Of a DNA stretch of 64,000 bases, positions 43,794 through 52,472 are shown in pieces. Both the position numbers and the translations under genes were made by a program. Origin of the DNA: Streptomyces griseus (GTDB taxonomy: Bacteria; Actinomycetota; Actinomycetes; Streptomycetales; Streptomycetaceae). The notes beneath the pieces are model-generated. The model was given only the letters and a program-made list of their open reading frames with translations. It was not told where the DNA came from and did not search any database. The stretch lies in the NCBI RefSeq assembly GCF_900460065.1, contig NZ_UAVD01000004.1, positions 1 to 64,000 of the forward strand, written 5' to 3'. Each line of letters begins with the position of its first letter. The stretch's first letter is position 1.

Positions 43794-45641
43794 ATGCAGA
43801 TTCGCGACCTTCCGTATTCGGATCCCGGCGACCCCGATGTCCGTTCAGGCCCTCGTTTCCTCTACTGGCTCGGGCGCAACCAGCTCGGGGGGCAGGTGAA
43901 GGCCCTCTGCTGGGGGCTGCTGCACCAACTGGGCATCGCCGGTATGCCGGTCGGCGTGGGTCTCGCCGTCCAGGCCGTCATCGACCGCTCGGGAAGCCGG
44001 CTGGCCCTGGCGGGCGGTCTCATCGCGATCCTCGGCATCGTGCTGGCCCTCGGCGACACCATGCTCCACCGCACCGCCGTGACCAACTGGATCACCGCCG
44101 CGGCCCGGGTCCAGCAGCTGCTCGCCCGCAAGACCGCGGAGCTGGGATCGGCGCTGACGCGACGGGTCGCGGCCGGTGAGGTCGTCGCCGTCTCGACCGG
44201 CGACGTGGAGAAGATCGGCTGGTTCGTCGAGGCGCTCTCCCGTTTCGCGGCCGCCGCCATCGCCCTCGTGGGGGTCTGCGTATGGCTGGCCTTCTACCTC
44301 CCGTCCCTCGGTCTGATGGTGGCGCTCGCCATGCCGGTGCTCGCCCTGGCCGTGCTGCCGTTGCTGCCGCGCGCCACCCGGCGCGCCGACGAGCAGCGCG
44401 AGAAGGCGGGCAAGGCCACCGAGTTGGCCTCGGACACGGTCGCCGGTCTGCGCGTGCTGCGCGGAATCGGCGGCGAGGAGCTGTTCCTCGGCCGTTACCG
44501 CCGCGCCTCCCAGGAGGTGCGCGGGGCAGCCGTGCGCTCGGCGCGGATGTGGGCACTGATCTCGGCGGTGCAGGTGCTGCTGCCGGGAGTCCTGCTGATC
44601 TCCCTGGTCTGGTACGGGGCGACGCTGGCCCGGGACGGCCGTATCGAGGTCGGACAGCTGGTCACCGTCTACAGCGCGGTCACCCTGATGCTGTTCCCGC
44701 TGCGGCACTTCGAGGAGATCGCGATGGCGTACTCGTTCTCGCGGCCGTCCGCCCAGCGTGCGGTGCGCGTGCTGTCGCTGCGCCGCAGCACCCGGGAGGC
44801 CACCGTCGAGGGGTCGGCGCCCTCCGGCGACCTGTACGACCCGGCGACCGGGCTGATGGCCCCCCGGGGGCAGTTCACGGCCGTCGTCTGCGGCGACCCG
44901 GACCAGGCGGGCCGGCTGGCCGAACGGCTCGGCGGGCACGCCGAGACCGGCGAGGAGAGCGAGGACGGGGAGGCTCCGGCCACGCCCCCGTCGGTCCTGC
45001 TCGGCGGGGTCGCGCTCGACGAGCTCCCGCTGGACGCCGCACGGGCCGCGGTGCTGGTCCAGGACAAGGACCCGGTGCTGCTGTCCGGCACGCTGCGGGA
45101 GCTGCTGGACATCCCGTCCTCGGGGCTGGTCACCGCCGAGGCGGCGTTGGAGGCGGCCCAGTGCGGTGACGTGCTGAGCGCCCTGGCGCAGGCCTCTCCC
45201 GACAACGGCGGGGACCCGATGCGGACCCGGATCACCGAGCGCGGCCGGTCCCTGTCCGGCGGCCAGCGCCAGCGCCTGGCGCTGGCGCGGTCGCTGGTCA
45301 CGGACCCGGAGGCGCTGGTACTGGACGAGCCGACCTCCGCGGTCGACTCGCACACCGAGGCGCGGGTCGCCGCCGGGATCGCGAAGCTGCGCCGGGGCCG
45401 TACGACGGTGGCGTTCGCCTCGTCCCCGCTGCTGCTCGACGCCGCCGACCGGGTGGTGCTGGTCCACGAGGGCACGGTGGTCGCCGTGGGAGCCCACCGC
45501 GACCTGCTGCGCACCGAACCCCGCTACCGGGCGGTCGTCACCCGGGAGACCGACGAGGAGGCGGCCGCCGCGGGCGCGCCGTACGCCGTCGGTGAAGTCC
45601 CCGCCATGAACAGCATCCAGGAAATCGAGGAGAGGGCATGA
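43794..45641 (+). CDS. heterodimeric ABC exporter subunit with degenerate Walker A
   Basis: The 615-residue protein has an N-terminal six-helix exporter domain (about 35-330) and a C-terminal ATPase domain. The Walker A position reads VVCGDPDQAGRLAERL, lacking the G-K-S/T of a P-loop, and the domain before it is poorly conserved. The signature LSGGQRQRLALARSL, Walker B ALVLDEPTSAVD and downstream D-loop are intact. The H-loop position reads VAFASSP, without His. It therefore supplies the signature, but not the P-loop, of an active site. ATG 43794 follows GGGA. The stop overlaps the partner gene by 4 nt. The cargo is unknown. Confidence 0.9.
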   Translation: MQIRDLPYSDPGDPDVRSGPRFLYWLGRNQLGGQVKALCWGLLHQLGIAGMPVGVGLAVQAVIDRSGSRLALAGGLIAILGIVLALGDTMLHRTAVTNWITAAARVQQLLARKTAELGSALTRRVAAGEVVAVSTGDVEKIGWFVEALSRFAAAAIALVGVCVWLAFYLPSLGLMVALAMPVLALAVLPLLPRATRRADEQREKAGKATELASDTVAGLRVLRGIGGEELFLGRYRRASQEVRGAAVRSARMWALISAVQVLLPGVLLISLVWYGATLARDGRIEVGQLVTVYSAVTLMLFPLRHFEEIAMAYSFSRPSAQRAVRVLSLRRSTREATVEGSAPSGDLYDPATGLMAPRGQFTAVVCGDPDQAGRLAERLGGHAETGEESEDGEAPATPPSVLLGGVALDELPLDAARAAVLVQDKDPVLLSGTLRELLDIPSSGLVTAEAALEAAQCGDVLSALAQASPDNGGDPMRTRITERGRSLSGGQRQRLALARSLVTDPEALVLDEPTSAVDSHTEARVAAGIAKLRRGRTTVAFASSPLLLDAADRVVLVHEGTVVAVGAHRDLLRTEPRYRAVVTRETDEEAAAAGAPYAVGEVPAMNSIQEIEERA

Positions 45642-47419
45642 TCGGCGTCGCACCCCCGGCGTACGACCCCGCGGCCCCGGAGTCGGCGACGACGCTGCCC
45701 GTGGGCACGCCGACGACCGTACGGGGTTACGTACGGAGCCTGCTGCGCCGGCACCGCAGGGCGTTCACCGTCCTGGTCACGGTCAACGCGGTGGCGGTGA
45801 TCGCCTCGATCACCGGACCGTATCTGCTGGGCGGGCTGGTGGAGGACCTGTCCGCCGGCGTCACCGACCTGCATCTGGAGCGTACGGCCGCGATCTTCGC
45901 GGTCGCGCTGGTCATCCAGACGGTGTTCACGCGGTCCATGCGGCTGCGCGGGGCGATGCTGGGCGAGGAGATGCTCGCGGACCTGCGCGAGGACTTCCTC
46001 GTACGGTCCGTGGGGCTGCCGCCCGGGGTCCTGGAGCGGGCCGGGACGGGCGATCTGCTGTCCCGGATCACCACGGACATCGACCGGCTGGCGAACGCGA
46101 TGCGTGAGGCCGTGCCGCAGTTGGCGATCGGCGTCGTGTGGACCTCCCTGCTGATCGGCGCGATGACGGTGACCGCTCCCCCGCTGGCGCTGGCCGTGGT
46201 GATCGCGCTGCCGGTGCTGATCGTGGGCTGCCGCTGGTACTTCCGCCGGGCGCCCTCGGCGTACCGCTCGGAGGCCGCCGGTTACGCGGCCGTCGCCGCG
46301 ATGCTCGCGGAGACGGTGGACGCCGGGCGGACCGTGGAGGCGCACCGCCTCGGCGACCGGCGGGTGGCGCTGTCGGACCGGCGGATCACGGAGTGGACGG
46401 CCTGGGAGCGGTACACGCTGTTCCTGCGCTCGGTGCTGTTCCCGGTCATCAACGCGACGTTCGTGACGGTCCTCGGCGCGGTGCTGCTGCTCGGCGGCTG
46501 GTTCGTGCTGGAGGGCTGGATCACGGTCGGGCAGCTGACGACGGGGGCGCTGCTGTCGCAGATGCTGGTCGACCCGATCAACCTGATCCTGCGCTGGTAC
46601 GACGAGCTCCAGGTGGCCCAGGTGTCGCTGGCCCGGCTGGTCGGCGTCCGGGAGATCGAGCCGGACGCGGGCGACGCCGGGGTCGGTCCGGACGGCCGGG
46701 ACGTACGGGCGGACGACGTCCGGTTCGGGTACCGGGAGGGCGTCGACGTGCTGCACGAGGTGTCGCTCGACGTGGCTCCGGGCACCCGGATCGCCCTGGT
46801 GGGCCCCTCGGGCGCGGGCAAGTCCACGCTGGGCCGGCTGCTGGCGGGGATCTACGCGCCGCGCACCGGTGAGGTGACGCTCGGCGGGGCGGAGCTGTCG
46901 CGGATGACGGCGGAGCGGGTCCGCGAGCACGTGGCCCTGGTCAACCAGGAGCACCACGTCTTCGTCGGCTCGCTCCGGGACAATCTCCTGCTGGCCCGCG
47001 ACGGGGCGAAGGACGCGGAGCTGTGGGCGTCGCTGGCCGCGGTCGACGCGGACGGCTGGGCGAAGGCCCTGGAGAAGGGGCTGGACACCGAGGTCGGCTC
47101 GGGCGGGTTCGCGCTGACCCCGGCGCAGGCCCAGCAGATCGCGCTGGCCCGGCTCGTGCTGGCCGATCCGCACACGCTGGTGCTGGACGAGGCGACCTCG
47201 CTGCTGGACCCGCGGGCCGCCCGTCACCTGGAGCGTTCACTGGCCCGGGTGCTGGAGGGCCGCACGGTGGTGGCGATCGCGCACCGGCTGCACACCGCGC
47301 ACGACGCGGATGTGATCGCGGTCGTGGAGGACGGCAGGATCAGCGAGCTGGGCAGCCACGACGAGCTGGTGGCGGCGGACGGCGCGTACGCGTCGCTGTG
47401 GCGGTCCTGGCACGGGTGA
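45638..47419 (+). CDS. heterodimeric ABC exporter subunit with intact Walker A
   Basis: The 593-residue partner of the previous gene is coupled by an ATGA overlap. Six membrane helices (about 40-330) precede an ATPase domain with intact Walker A VGPSGAGKSTLG, Q-loop LVNQEHHVF, Walker B TLVLDEATSLLD and H-loop VAIAHRLH. Its signature is degenerate (ALTPAQAQQIALARLV instead of LSGGQ). Together with its partner, this gives one complete composite ATP site (P-loop here, signature there) and one dead site. This asymmetric arrangement is known in heterodimeric ABC exporters. Confidence 0.91.
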   Translation: MIGVAPPAYDPAAPESATTLPVGTPTTVRGYVRSLLRRHRRAFTVLVTVNAVAVIASITGPYLLGGLVEDLSAGVTDLHLERTAAIFAVALVIQTVFTRSMRLRGAMLGEEMLADLREDFLVRSVGLPPGVLERAGTGDLLSRITTDIDRLANAMREAVPQLAIGVVWTSLLIGAMTVTAPPLALAVVIALPVLIVGCRWYFRRAPSAYRSEAAGYAAVAAMLAETVDAGRTVEAHRLGDRRVALSDRRITEWTAWERYTLFLRSVLFPVINATFVTVLGAVLLLGGWFVLEGWITVGQLTTGALLSQMLVDPINLILRWYDELQVAQVSLARLVGVREIEPDAGDAGVGPDGRDVRADDVRFGYREGVDVLHEVSLDVAPGTRIALVGPSGAGKSTLGRLLAGIYAPRTGEVTLGGAELSRMTAERVREHVALVNQEHHVFVGSLRDNLLLARDGAKDAELWASLAAVDADGWAKALEKGLDTEVGSGGFALTPAQAQQIALARLVLADPHTLVLDEATSLLDPRAARHLERSLARVLEGRTVVAIAHRLHTAHDADVIAVVEDGRISELGSHDELVAADGAYASLWRSWHG

Positions 47420-47429
47420 GCCGTCCGGC

Positions 47430-47457
47430 GGACGGTCCGGTGATCACCGGGCCGTCC
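47430..47457. terminator. bidirectional terminator between convergent genes
   Basis: GGACGGTCCGGTGA at 47430-47443 pairs with TCACCGGGCCGTCC at 47444-47457 with one wobble and essentially no extra loop. The stop codon of the leftward gene lies inside the hairpin. Confidence 0.68.
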
Positions 47458-49012
47458 GTGTGCGGTCGGGCTGGAGGAGCTGGTCGACGGGGGCGTGGTC
47501 GTCGGTGAGGATCCGGGCGTCCCCGGTCCAGTCGGCGAGGTCGTCGCCGGTGGTGATCCTCCAGCCGACGTCCCGGGCGTCCAGGGCCTTCTGGATCGCG
47601 GGGGCGTCGAGCGGCCGGTCGGAGGCGACCACCACGAGGTTGCCGCCCACGGTGGACGCCGTGGGGTCCAGCCCGATGTCCGCGGGCTTGCCGAGGAGGG
47701 CGACGTGCTCGAAGGTCGCGGCGAGGGTGGCGACCTCGGCGCGGGCGAAGGCCAGCGCGCCGTGGTCGATGAGGTTGGCGACGTACAGCCCGTCCTCGTC
47801 GAGCGCCCGGCGGACGTCCTCCAGCGCCTGTGACGTCGTGAGGTGCCACGGGACGCTGACGCCCCCGAAGGCGTCGCCCACGACCAGGTCGTGGCCGCCC
47901 TCCTCCAGCCCGCGCAGGCCCAGTCGGCCGTCCTCCACCCGTACGTCGATGCCGGTGGCGGCCGACGGTCCCAGGCCGAACCGGTCGCGGTCGATGCGCA
48001 CGACTCCGCCGTCGATCTCGGAGACGGTGCTGCGGGTCCCGGGGCGCACGGCCGCGAGGTATCGGGGGAGGGTGAGGCCGCCGCCCCCGATGTGGTGGGC
48101 GGTCAGCGGCTCGCCGCCGGGGAAGGACGTGTCGACCACCGACGCGATGGCGCGCACGTACGCGAACTTCAGATGGGTCGGGTCCTCGACGTCGACGTAG
48201 GAGTGGCTCAGTCCGTCGAGGACGAGGGTGCGTCCGCCGTCCCGGTCGGGGTCCGTGACGACCTGGGCGCAGTGGTACCGGGTCTCCGCGTCACACCCTC
48301 CGGGGGCGAACCCGGTGGCCAGGGAGCCCGCGACGACGGTGGCGAGCGCGACGGCCGCGGCACGCCGCCAACGCCGCGCCCGCCATCCGACGAGGGCGGC
48401 CCCGAGGACCAGCAGCGTGCCGAGTCCGATCAGGATGGAGCTGACGGGCAGTCGTGAGACCAGGACGAATCCGGTGAGCACGGTGCCGACGATGGCGCCG
48501 AAGGTGCCCACGCCCGACAGCCGCCCGACGACGGTCCCGGTCTCGGTGAGGCTGGTGAGCCGCAGCTTCGTCACGAACGGGGTCACCGCGGAGAGCAGGG
48601 CGCCGGGCACCAGCAGGGTCGCGGAGGCGACCAGCAGGAGCAGCGCGGGGGACCACTCGGCGGTGGTACGGAGCAGCAGCGGGGTGAGTGCGACGACCAC
48701 GCCCGAGACGCCGAGCGCCGGGGCGATGAGCCGGAGCGGGTCGACCTGGTCGGCGACGCGCCCGCCCAGCCAGGAGCCCAGCGCGATGGCGGTGAGGGCG
48801 ACGCCGATCACCATCGTGCTGGTTTCCAGGGTGAGGCCGAGGTACGGGGCCAGCAGTCGCAGGGCCACGATCTCGACCACCAGGACCGCGGCCGACGATC
48901 CGAACACGAGGACCGCGGCGGCGCGTGGGCCCAGCCCGGTGCCGTCGTCGCGGGGCGGATCACCGGCTGCGGGAGAGTCGTCGGTCGCGGGCGAGGAGGG
49001 CGAGGTCGTCAC
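47444..49012 (-). CDS. membrane-fused spermidine synthase-like protein
   Basis: The 522-residue protein starts at GTG 49012, with GAGG 8 nt upstream. Residues about 30-225 contain some six to seven hydrophobic helices of the fused MFS/spermidine synthase type (SAAVLVVEIVALRLLAPYLG, the hallmark opening). Residues about 260-500 form a Rossmann-fold methyltransferase-like domain resembling spermidine synthase, with HHIGGGGLTLPRYLAA (SAM-type loop), VSEIDGGVVRIDR and DVRVEDGRLGLR. The polyamine-synthase Asp in the gatekeeper loop reads LVVGDAFGGVSVPWHL, so the D remains. Substrate unknown; many such fused proteins are not true spermidine synthases. It converges on the ABC exporter operon. Confidence 0.86.
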   Translation of the reverse strand: MTTSPSSPATDDSPAAGDPPRDDGTGLGPRAAAVLVFGSSAAVLVVEIVALRLLAPYLGLTLETSTMVIGVALTAIALGSWLGGRVADQVDPLRLIAPALGVSGVVVALTPLLLRTTAEWSPALLLLVASATLLVPGALLSAVTPFVTKLRLTSLTETGTVVGRLSGVGTFGAIVGTVLTGFVLVSRLPVSSILIGLGTLLVLGAALVGWRARRWRRAAAVALATVVAGSLATGFAPGGCDAETRYHCAQVVTDPDRDGGRTLVLDGLSHSYVDVEDPTHLKFAYVRAIASVVDTSFPGGEPLTAHHIGGGGLTLPRYLAAVRPGTRSTVSEIDGGVVRIDRDRFGLGPSAATGIDVRVEDGRLGLRGLEEGGHDLVVGDAFGGVSVPWHLTTSQALEDVRRALDEDGLYVANLIDHGALAFARAEVATLAATFEHVALLGKPADIGLDPTASTVGGNLVVVASDRPLDAPAIQKALDARDVGWRITTGDDLADWTGDARILTDDHAPVDQLLQPDRTRTAR

Positions 49013-49472
49013 CGCTGCATCCTCGCACGGGGCGGGCGGCCGAACTCCCGTCGCTGCAAGGGGTGGAGGGATCGGGGCGGGACCCGGACGCGGCGCCCTG
49101 TCCGGCTCCTGACCGATGCGCGCCGCACGGCGATTCGCTTCTGATCGGATCGTTCCTTGTCGCTTCATCCAGGTCGTCCACCAGCGTGGGGAAGCGGCCG
49201 GTGCGCAAGGCCGCGCGGATCTCGGCGGAGCCGGAGGGCCACCGTCCGGCGCCGGGGCGAAGCCGGTGACGCCGGCGCTTTCGGCCATCGTCGACGGCGT
49301 GCGCGCTATCCCGCTCCACCGCCTCCGTCCGGGGCCGCCGCGTCGGGCAGACCCCGTTTCCACCCCGTCAGGAGGCGGATGGCTGCACGTCCGGTGAGGA
49401 TGAGGGGTGAATCCCCCGGTATACGGGGCAGGCGAGCGCAGAACCACGCAAGCCCGAGAAGGGACGCAGACC
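49013..49472. other. 460-nt divergent intergenic region
   Basis: This region separates the spermidine synthase-like gene and the NDH-2 gene. It must contain promoters for both. A weak minus-strand frame around 49140-49319 (RFPTLVDDLDEATRND) has patchy codon bias and no clear RBS, so I do not call it a gene. AAGGGA at about 49459-49464 may be the RBS for the rightward gene. Confidence 0.45.
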
Positions 49473-50834
49473 GTGGCACCACCCAGGATTCTCGTCGTCG
49501 GCGCCGGCTTCGCAGGCGTCGAGTGCGTACGCCGCCTGGAGCGCAGGCTCGCTCCGGGAGAGGCCCAGATCACGCTCGTCACACCGTTCTCCTACCAGCT
49601 CTATCTGCCGCTGCTCCCCCAGGTGGCCTCCGGGGTGCTCACACCGCAGTCCGTCGCGGTGTCGCTGCGCCGCAGCCGCCGCCACCGGACACGGATCGTG
49701 CCGGGCGGGGCGATCGGCGTGGACACGCGGGCGAAGGTCTGTGTGATCCGGAAGATCACGGACGAGATCGTGAACGAGCCGTACGACTACATCGTGCTGG
49801 CGGCGGGCAGCGTCACCCGGACCTTCGACATCCCGGGGCTGCTGGACAACGCCCGCGGGATGAAGACGCTGGCCGAGGCCGCGTACGTCCGGGACCACGT
49901 CATCGCCCAGCTGGATCTGGCGGACGCCAGTCATGACGAGGCCGAGCGGGCCTCGCGGCTCCAGTTCGTGGTGGTCGGCGGCGGTTACGCGGGCACCGAG
50001 ACGGCCGCCTGCCTCCAGCGCCTCACCACGAGCGCGGTGCGGCACTATCCGCGGCTGGACGCACGGCTGATCAAGTGGCACCTGATCGACATCGCGCCCA
50101 AGCTGATGCCGGAGTTGGGCGACAAGCTGGGGCAGGCCGCCCTGGAGGTGCTCCGCAAGCGGAACATCGAGGTGTCGCTCGGGGTCTCCATCGCCAAGGC
50201 GGGGCCGGAGGAGGTCACGTTCACCGACGGCCGGGTGCTGCCCTGCCGGACGCTGATCTGGACCGCCGGGGTGGCCGCGAGCCCGCTGATCGCCACGCTC
50301 GGCGCGGAGACCGTGCGCGGTCGGCTCGCAGTAACCCCGCAGCTCAGCCTGCCGGGCGCGGACGGGGTGTTCTCGCTCGGGGACGCGGCCGCGGTGCCCG
50401 ATCTGGCCAAGGGCGACGGGGCGGTCTGCCCGCCCACCGCGCAGCACGCGATGCGCCAGGGCAGGGTGCTGGCGGACAACCTGATCGCCTCGCTGCGCCA
50501 TCAGCCGCTCCGGGACTACGTGCACAAGGACCTGGGGCTCGTCGTGGACCTCGGCGGGAAGGACGCCGTGTCCAAGCCGCTGGGCATCGAGCTGCGCGGG
50601 CTGCCGGCGCAGGCGGTGGCGCGCGGCTACCACTGGTCGGCACTGCGGACGAACGTCGCCAAGACCCGGGTGGCGACGAACTGGATGCTGAACGCGGTCG
50701 CCGGCGACGACTTCGTACGGACCGGGTTCCAGTCCCGCAAGCCGGCGACCCTGCGGGACTTCGAGTACACGGACGCCTATCTGACGCCGGAGCAGATCAA
50801 GGAGCACACGGCGTCGGCGGTCATCAAGCACTGA
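49473..50834 (+). CDS. ndh: type II NADH dehydrogenase (NDH-2)-like FAD oxidoreductase
   Basis: The 453-residue protein starts at GTG 49473, chosen because the FAD-binding motif ILVVGAGFAGVECVRRL then begins at residue 5 and AAGGGA lies upstream. A longer GTG at 49407 adds an unlikely leader. Family motifs are VTPFSYQLYLPLLPQVASG, the NADH-binding VVVGGGYAGTETAACL, TLIWTAGVAASPL and FSLGDAAAVPD, with AQHAMRQG near the FAD. The C-terminal segment (residues about 370-430) has amphipathic stretches for membrane association. It transfers electrons from NADH to quinone without proton pumping. A perfect hairpin separates it from the converging ligase gene. Confidence 0.88.
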   Translation: MAPPRILVVGAGFAGVECVRRLERRLAPGEAQITLVTPFSYQLYLPLLPQVASGVLTPQSVAVSLRRSRRHRTRIVPGGAIGVDTRAKVCVIRKITDEIVNEPYDYIVLAAGSVTRTFDIPGLLDNARGMKTLAEAAYVRDHVIAQLDLADASHDEAERASRLQFVVVGGGYAGTETAACLQRLTTSAVRHYPRLDARLIKWHLIDIAPKLMPELGDKLGQAALEVLRKRNIEVSLGVSIAKAGPEEVTFTDGRVLPCRTLIWTAGVAASPLIATLGAETVRGRLAVTPQLSLPGADGVFSLGDAAAVPDLAKGDGAVCPPTAQHAMRQGRVLADNLIASLRHQPLRDYVHKDLGLVVDLGGKDAVSKPLGIELRGLPAQAVARGYHWSALRTNVAKTRVATNWMLNAVAGDDFVRTGFQSRKPATLRDFEYTDAYLTPEQIKEHTASAVIKH

Positions 50835-50849
50835 GCGCCCGGTCTCCCG

Positions 50850-50884
50850 GTGAGCGCGCCCCGGACCGCCCGGGGCGCGCTCAC
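50850..50884. terminator. bidirectional terminator between ndh and the ligase gene
   Basis: GTGAGCGCGCCCCGG at 50850-50864 pairs perfectly with CCGGGGCGCGCTCAC at 50870-50884 across a 5-nt loop. The ligase stop codon lies in the right arm. Confidence 0.75.
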
Positions 50885-52416
50885 CGCTGCCGGGACAGGA
50901 CCGTCTCCACGGTGTCCGCCTCCCGGGCGGTCTTGTCCTCCCGGTAGCGCAGGACGCGGGCGAACCGGAGGGTGACCCCGGCCGGGTAGCGGGTGGAGCG
51001 CTGGAGTCCGTCGTAGGCGATCTCCACGACGAGTTCCGGGCGTACGGTGACGACGTGGCCGTCGTCGTCGGTCGCCAGCTCCCGCAGCCGCGCAGTCTGC
51101 CAGTCCAGCAGGGCGTCCGTGAGCCCCTTGAAGGTCTTGCCGAGCATCGCGAACGTGCCGTCGGGCCGGCGGGCGCCGAGGTGCAGGTTGGAGAGTTTGC
51201 CGGTGCGCCGGCCGCTGCCCCGCTCGACGGCCAGCACCACCAGGTCCAGGGTGTGCACGGGCTTCACCTTCAGCCAGGACGCGCCCCGGCGGCCCGCGCT
51301 GTAGGCGGCGGCCAGGTCCTTCACGACGACTCCCTCGTGACCGCGCTCCAGGGTGGCGGCGAGGAACGCGTCGGCCGCCGCGCGGGCCTCGGGGGCGTCC
51401 GGATCGGCGACGACGGTGCGGCGGACCCGCAGGTCGTCGGGGAGCAGCCGGGCCAGGGCCGCGTGCCGGTCGGCGAAGGGCCGGTCGAGGAGATCCTCAC
51501 CGTCGACGCGGAGGGCGTCGAAGAAGACGGGGACGACCGGCACGTGCGCCGCGGCCCCGGCCACGTCGCGCCGTGAGCCCACCCGGGAGGCGGTCTCCTG
51601 GAACGGCCGGGGCCTGCCGTCCTCCCCGAGGGCGATCAGCTCGCCGTCGAGGACGAAGCGGCGGGCGTGGAGCGCGGCGACGGCGGAGACCAGTTCGGGC
51701 AGCCGGTCGGTGATGTCGTCGAGGGTCCGGGTGTAGGCGCGGATCCGTTCGCCGTCCCGGTGGACCTGCACCCGGATCCCGTCGAGCTTCTCCTCGACCG
51801 CGCAGGGGCCCAGCTTGTCGAGGGCCTCGCCCACCGAGGCGGCGCTGCGCGCGAGCATCGGCTGGACGGGCCGCCCGACGGTGAGGCGGAAGTCGGCCAG
51901 GGCTCCGGGGCCGTCGGCGAGGAGGACCGTGGCGACGTCCTGGAGGGACCCGGCGAGCATCACGGCGCGCCGGACGTCGGCGGGCGGTGCTCCGGCGGCG
52001 TGGGCCAGGGCGTCGGCGGCGACGGCGTCCAGGGCCCCCTGGCGTACCTCACCGGTGAGCAGGGCCCGCAGGAAGCGCTGCTCGTCGGCGGTGGCGGCGG
52101 CGAACAGGGTGCGCAGGCGTTCGCGGCGCCGGGCCTGGGAGCCGGGGCCGGAGGTGGCGGCCAGCGCGGTCAGCTCGGCGTCGACGCCGGTGACGGTGAG
52201 CGTGGGGTCACAGGCCGGTTCCACGGGCTCCCCCAGGCTCCGCCACCCCACCCCGATGCGGCCCTGGGGCAGCCGTCCGGCGAGGTAGGGGATGACGACG
52301 GGGACGTCCTCGGGTCCGGCGTTCCGGAAGAGGCCGGCGAGGAGCGCCGTCTTGCGGGACCGGGCGGAGGTGGCGGCGACCTCCAGGGACACCTGGGCGA
52401 GCTCGGCGAGCAGCAT
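50881..52416 (-). CDS. ATP-dependent DNA ligase (LigB-like)
   Basis: The 511-residue protein starts MLLAELAQVSLEVAATSARS at ATG 52416. An N-terminal helical DNA-binding domain (about 1-180) precedes the nucleotidyltransferase core. Its motif I is EEKLDGIRVQVH (Lys is the AMP attachment site), motif III FVLDGELIALG, motif IV HEGVVVKDL and motif V ASWLKVKPVHTLDLV. The OB-fold domain with FARVLRYREDK closes the protein. The size and domain order match the actinobacterial LigB/archaeal-type replicative ligase rather than LigC or LigD, which lack the N-terminal domain or carry extra ones. It is an accessory repair ligase alongside the essential NAD-dependent LigA. Confidence 0.92.
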   Translation of the reverse strand: MLLAELAQVSLEVAATSARSRKTALLAGLFRNAGPEDVPVVIPYLAGRLPQGRIGVGWRSLGEPVEPACDPTLTVTGVDAELTALAATSGPGSQARRRERLRTLFAAATADEQRFLRALLTGEVRQGALDAVAADALAHAAGAPPADVRRAVMLAGSLQDVATVLLADGPGALADFRLTVGRPVQPMLARSAASVGEALDKLGPCAVEEKLDGIRVQVHRDGERIRAYTRTLDDITDRLPELVSAVAALHARRFVLDGELIALGEDGRPRPFQETASRVGSRRDVAGAAAHVPVVPVFFDALRVDGEDLLDRPFADRHAALARLLPDDLRVRRTVVADPDAPEARAAADAFLAATLERGHEGVVVKDLAAAYSAGRRGASWLKVKPVHTLDLVVLAVERGSGRRTGKLSNLHLGARRPDGTFAMLGKTFKGLTDALLDWQTARLRELATDDDGHVVTVRPELVVEIAYDGLQRSTRYPAGVTLRFARVLRYREDKTAREADTVETVLSRQR

Positions 52417-52443
52417 GCTGCCATCGTGCTACGGGGTGGGGCG

Positions 52444-52467
52444 CGCCGCCCGCCCGCGCGGGCGGCG
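52444..52467 (-). terminator. hairpin after the DUF457-like membrane gene
   Basis: CGCCGCCCGC at 52444-52453 pairs perfectly with GCGGGCGGCG at 52458-52467 across a 4-nt loop, just after the stop at 52473 and before the ligase start. Confidence 0.6.
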
Positions 52468-52472
52468 ATCGG

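Noticed and set aside
48960-49319. Possible 119-residue minus-strand gene upstream of the spermidine synthase-like gene
   Set aside because: No RBS, patchy codon bias and a Ser/Arg-rich second half that overlaps the real N-terminus of the downstream gene.
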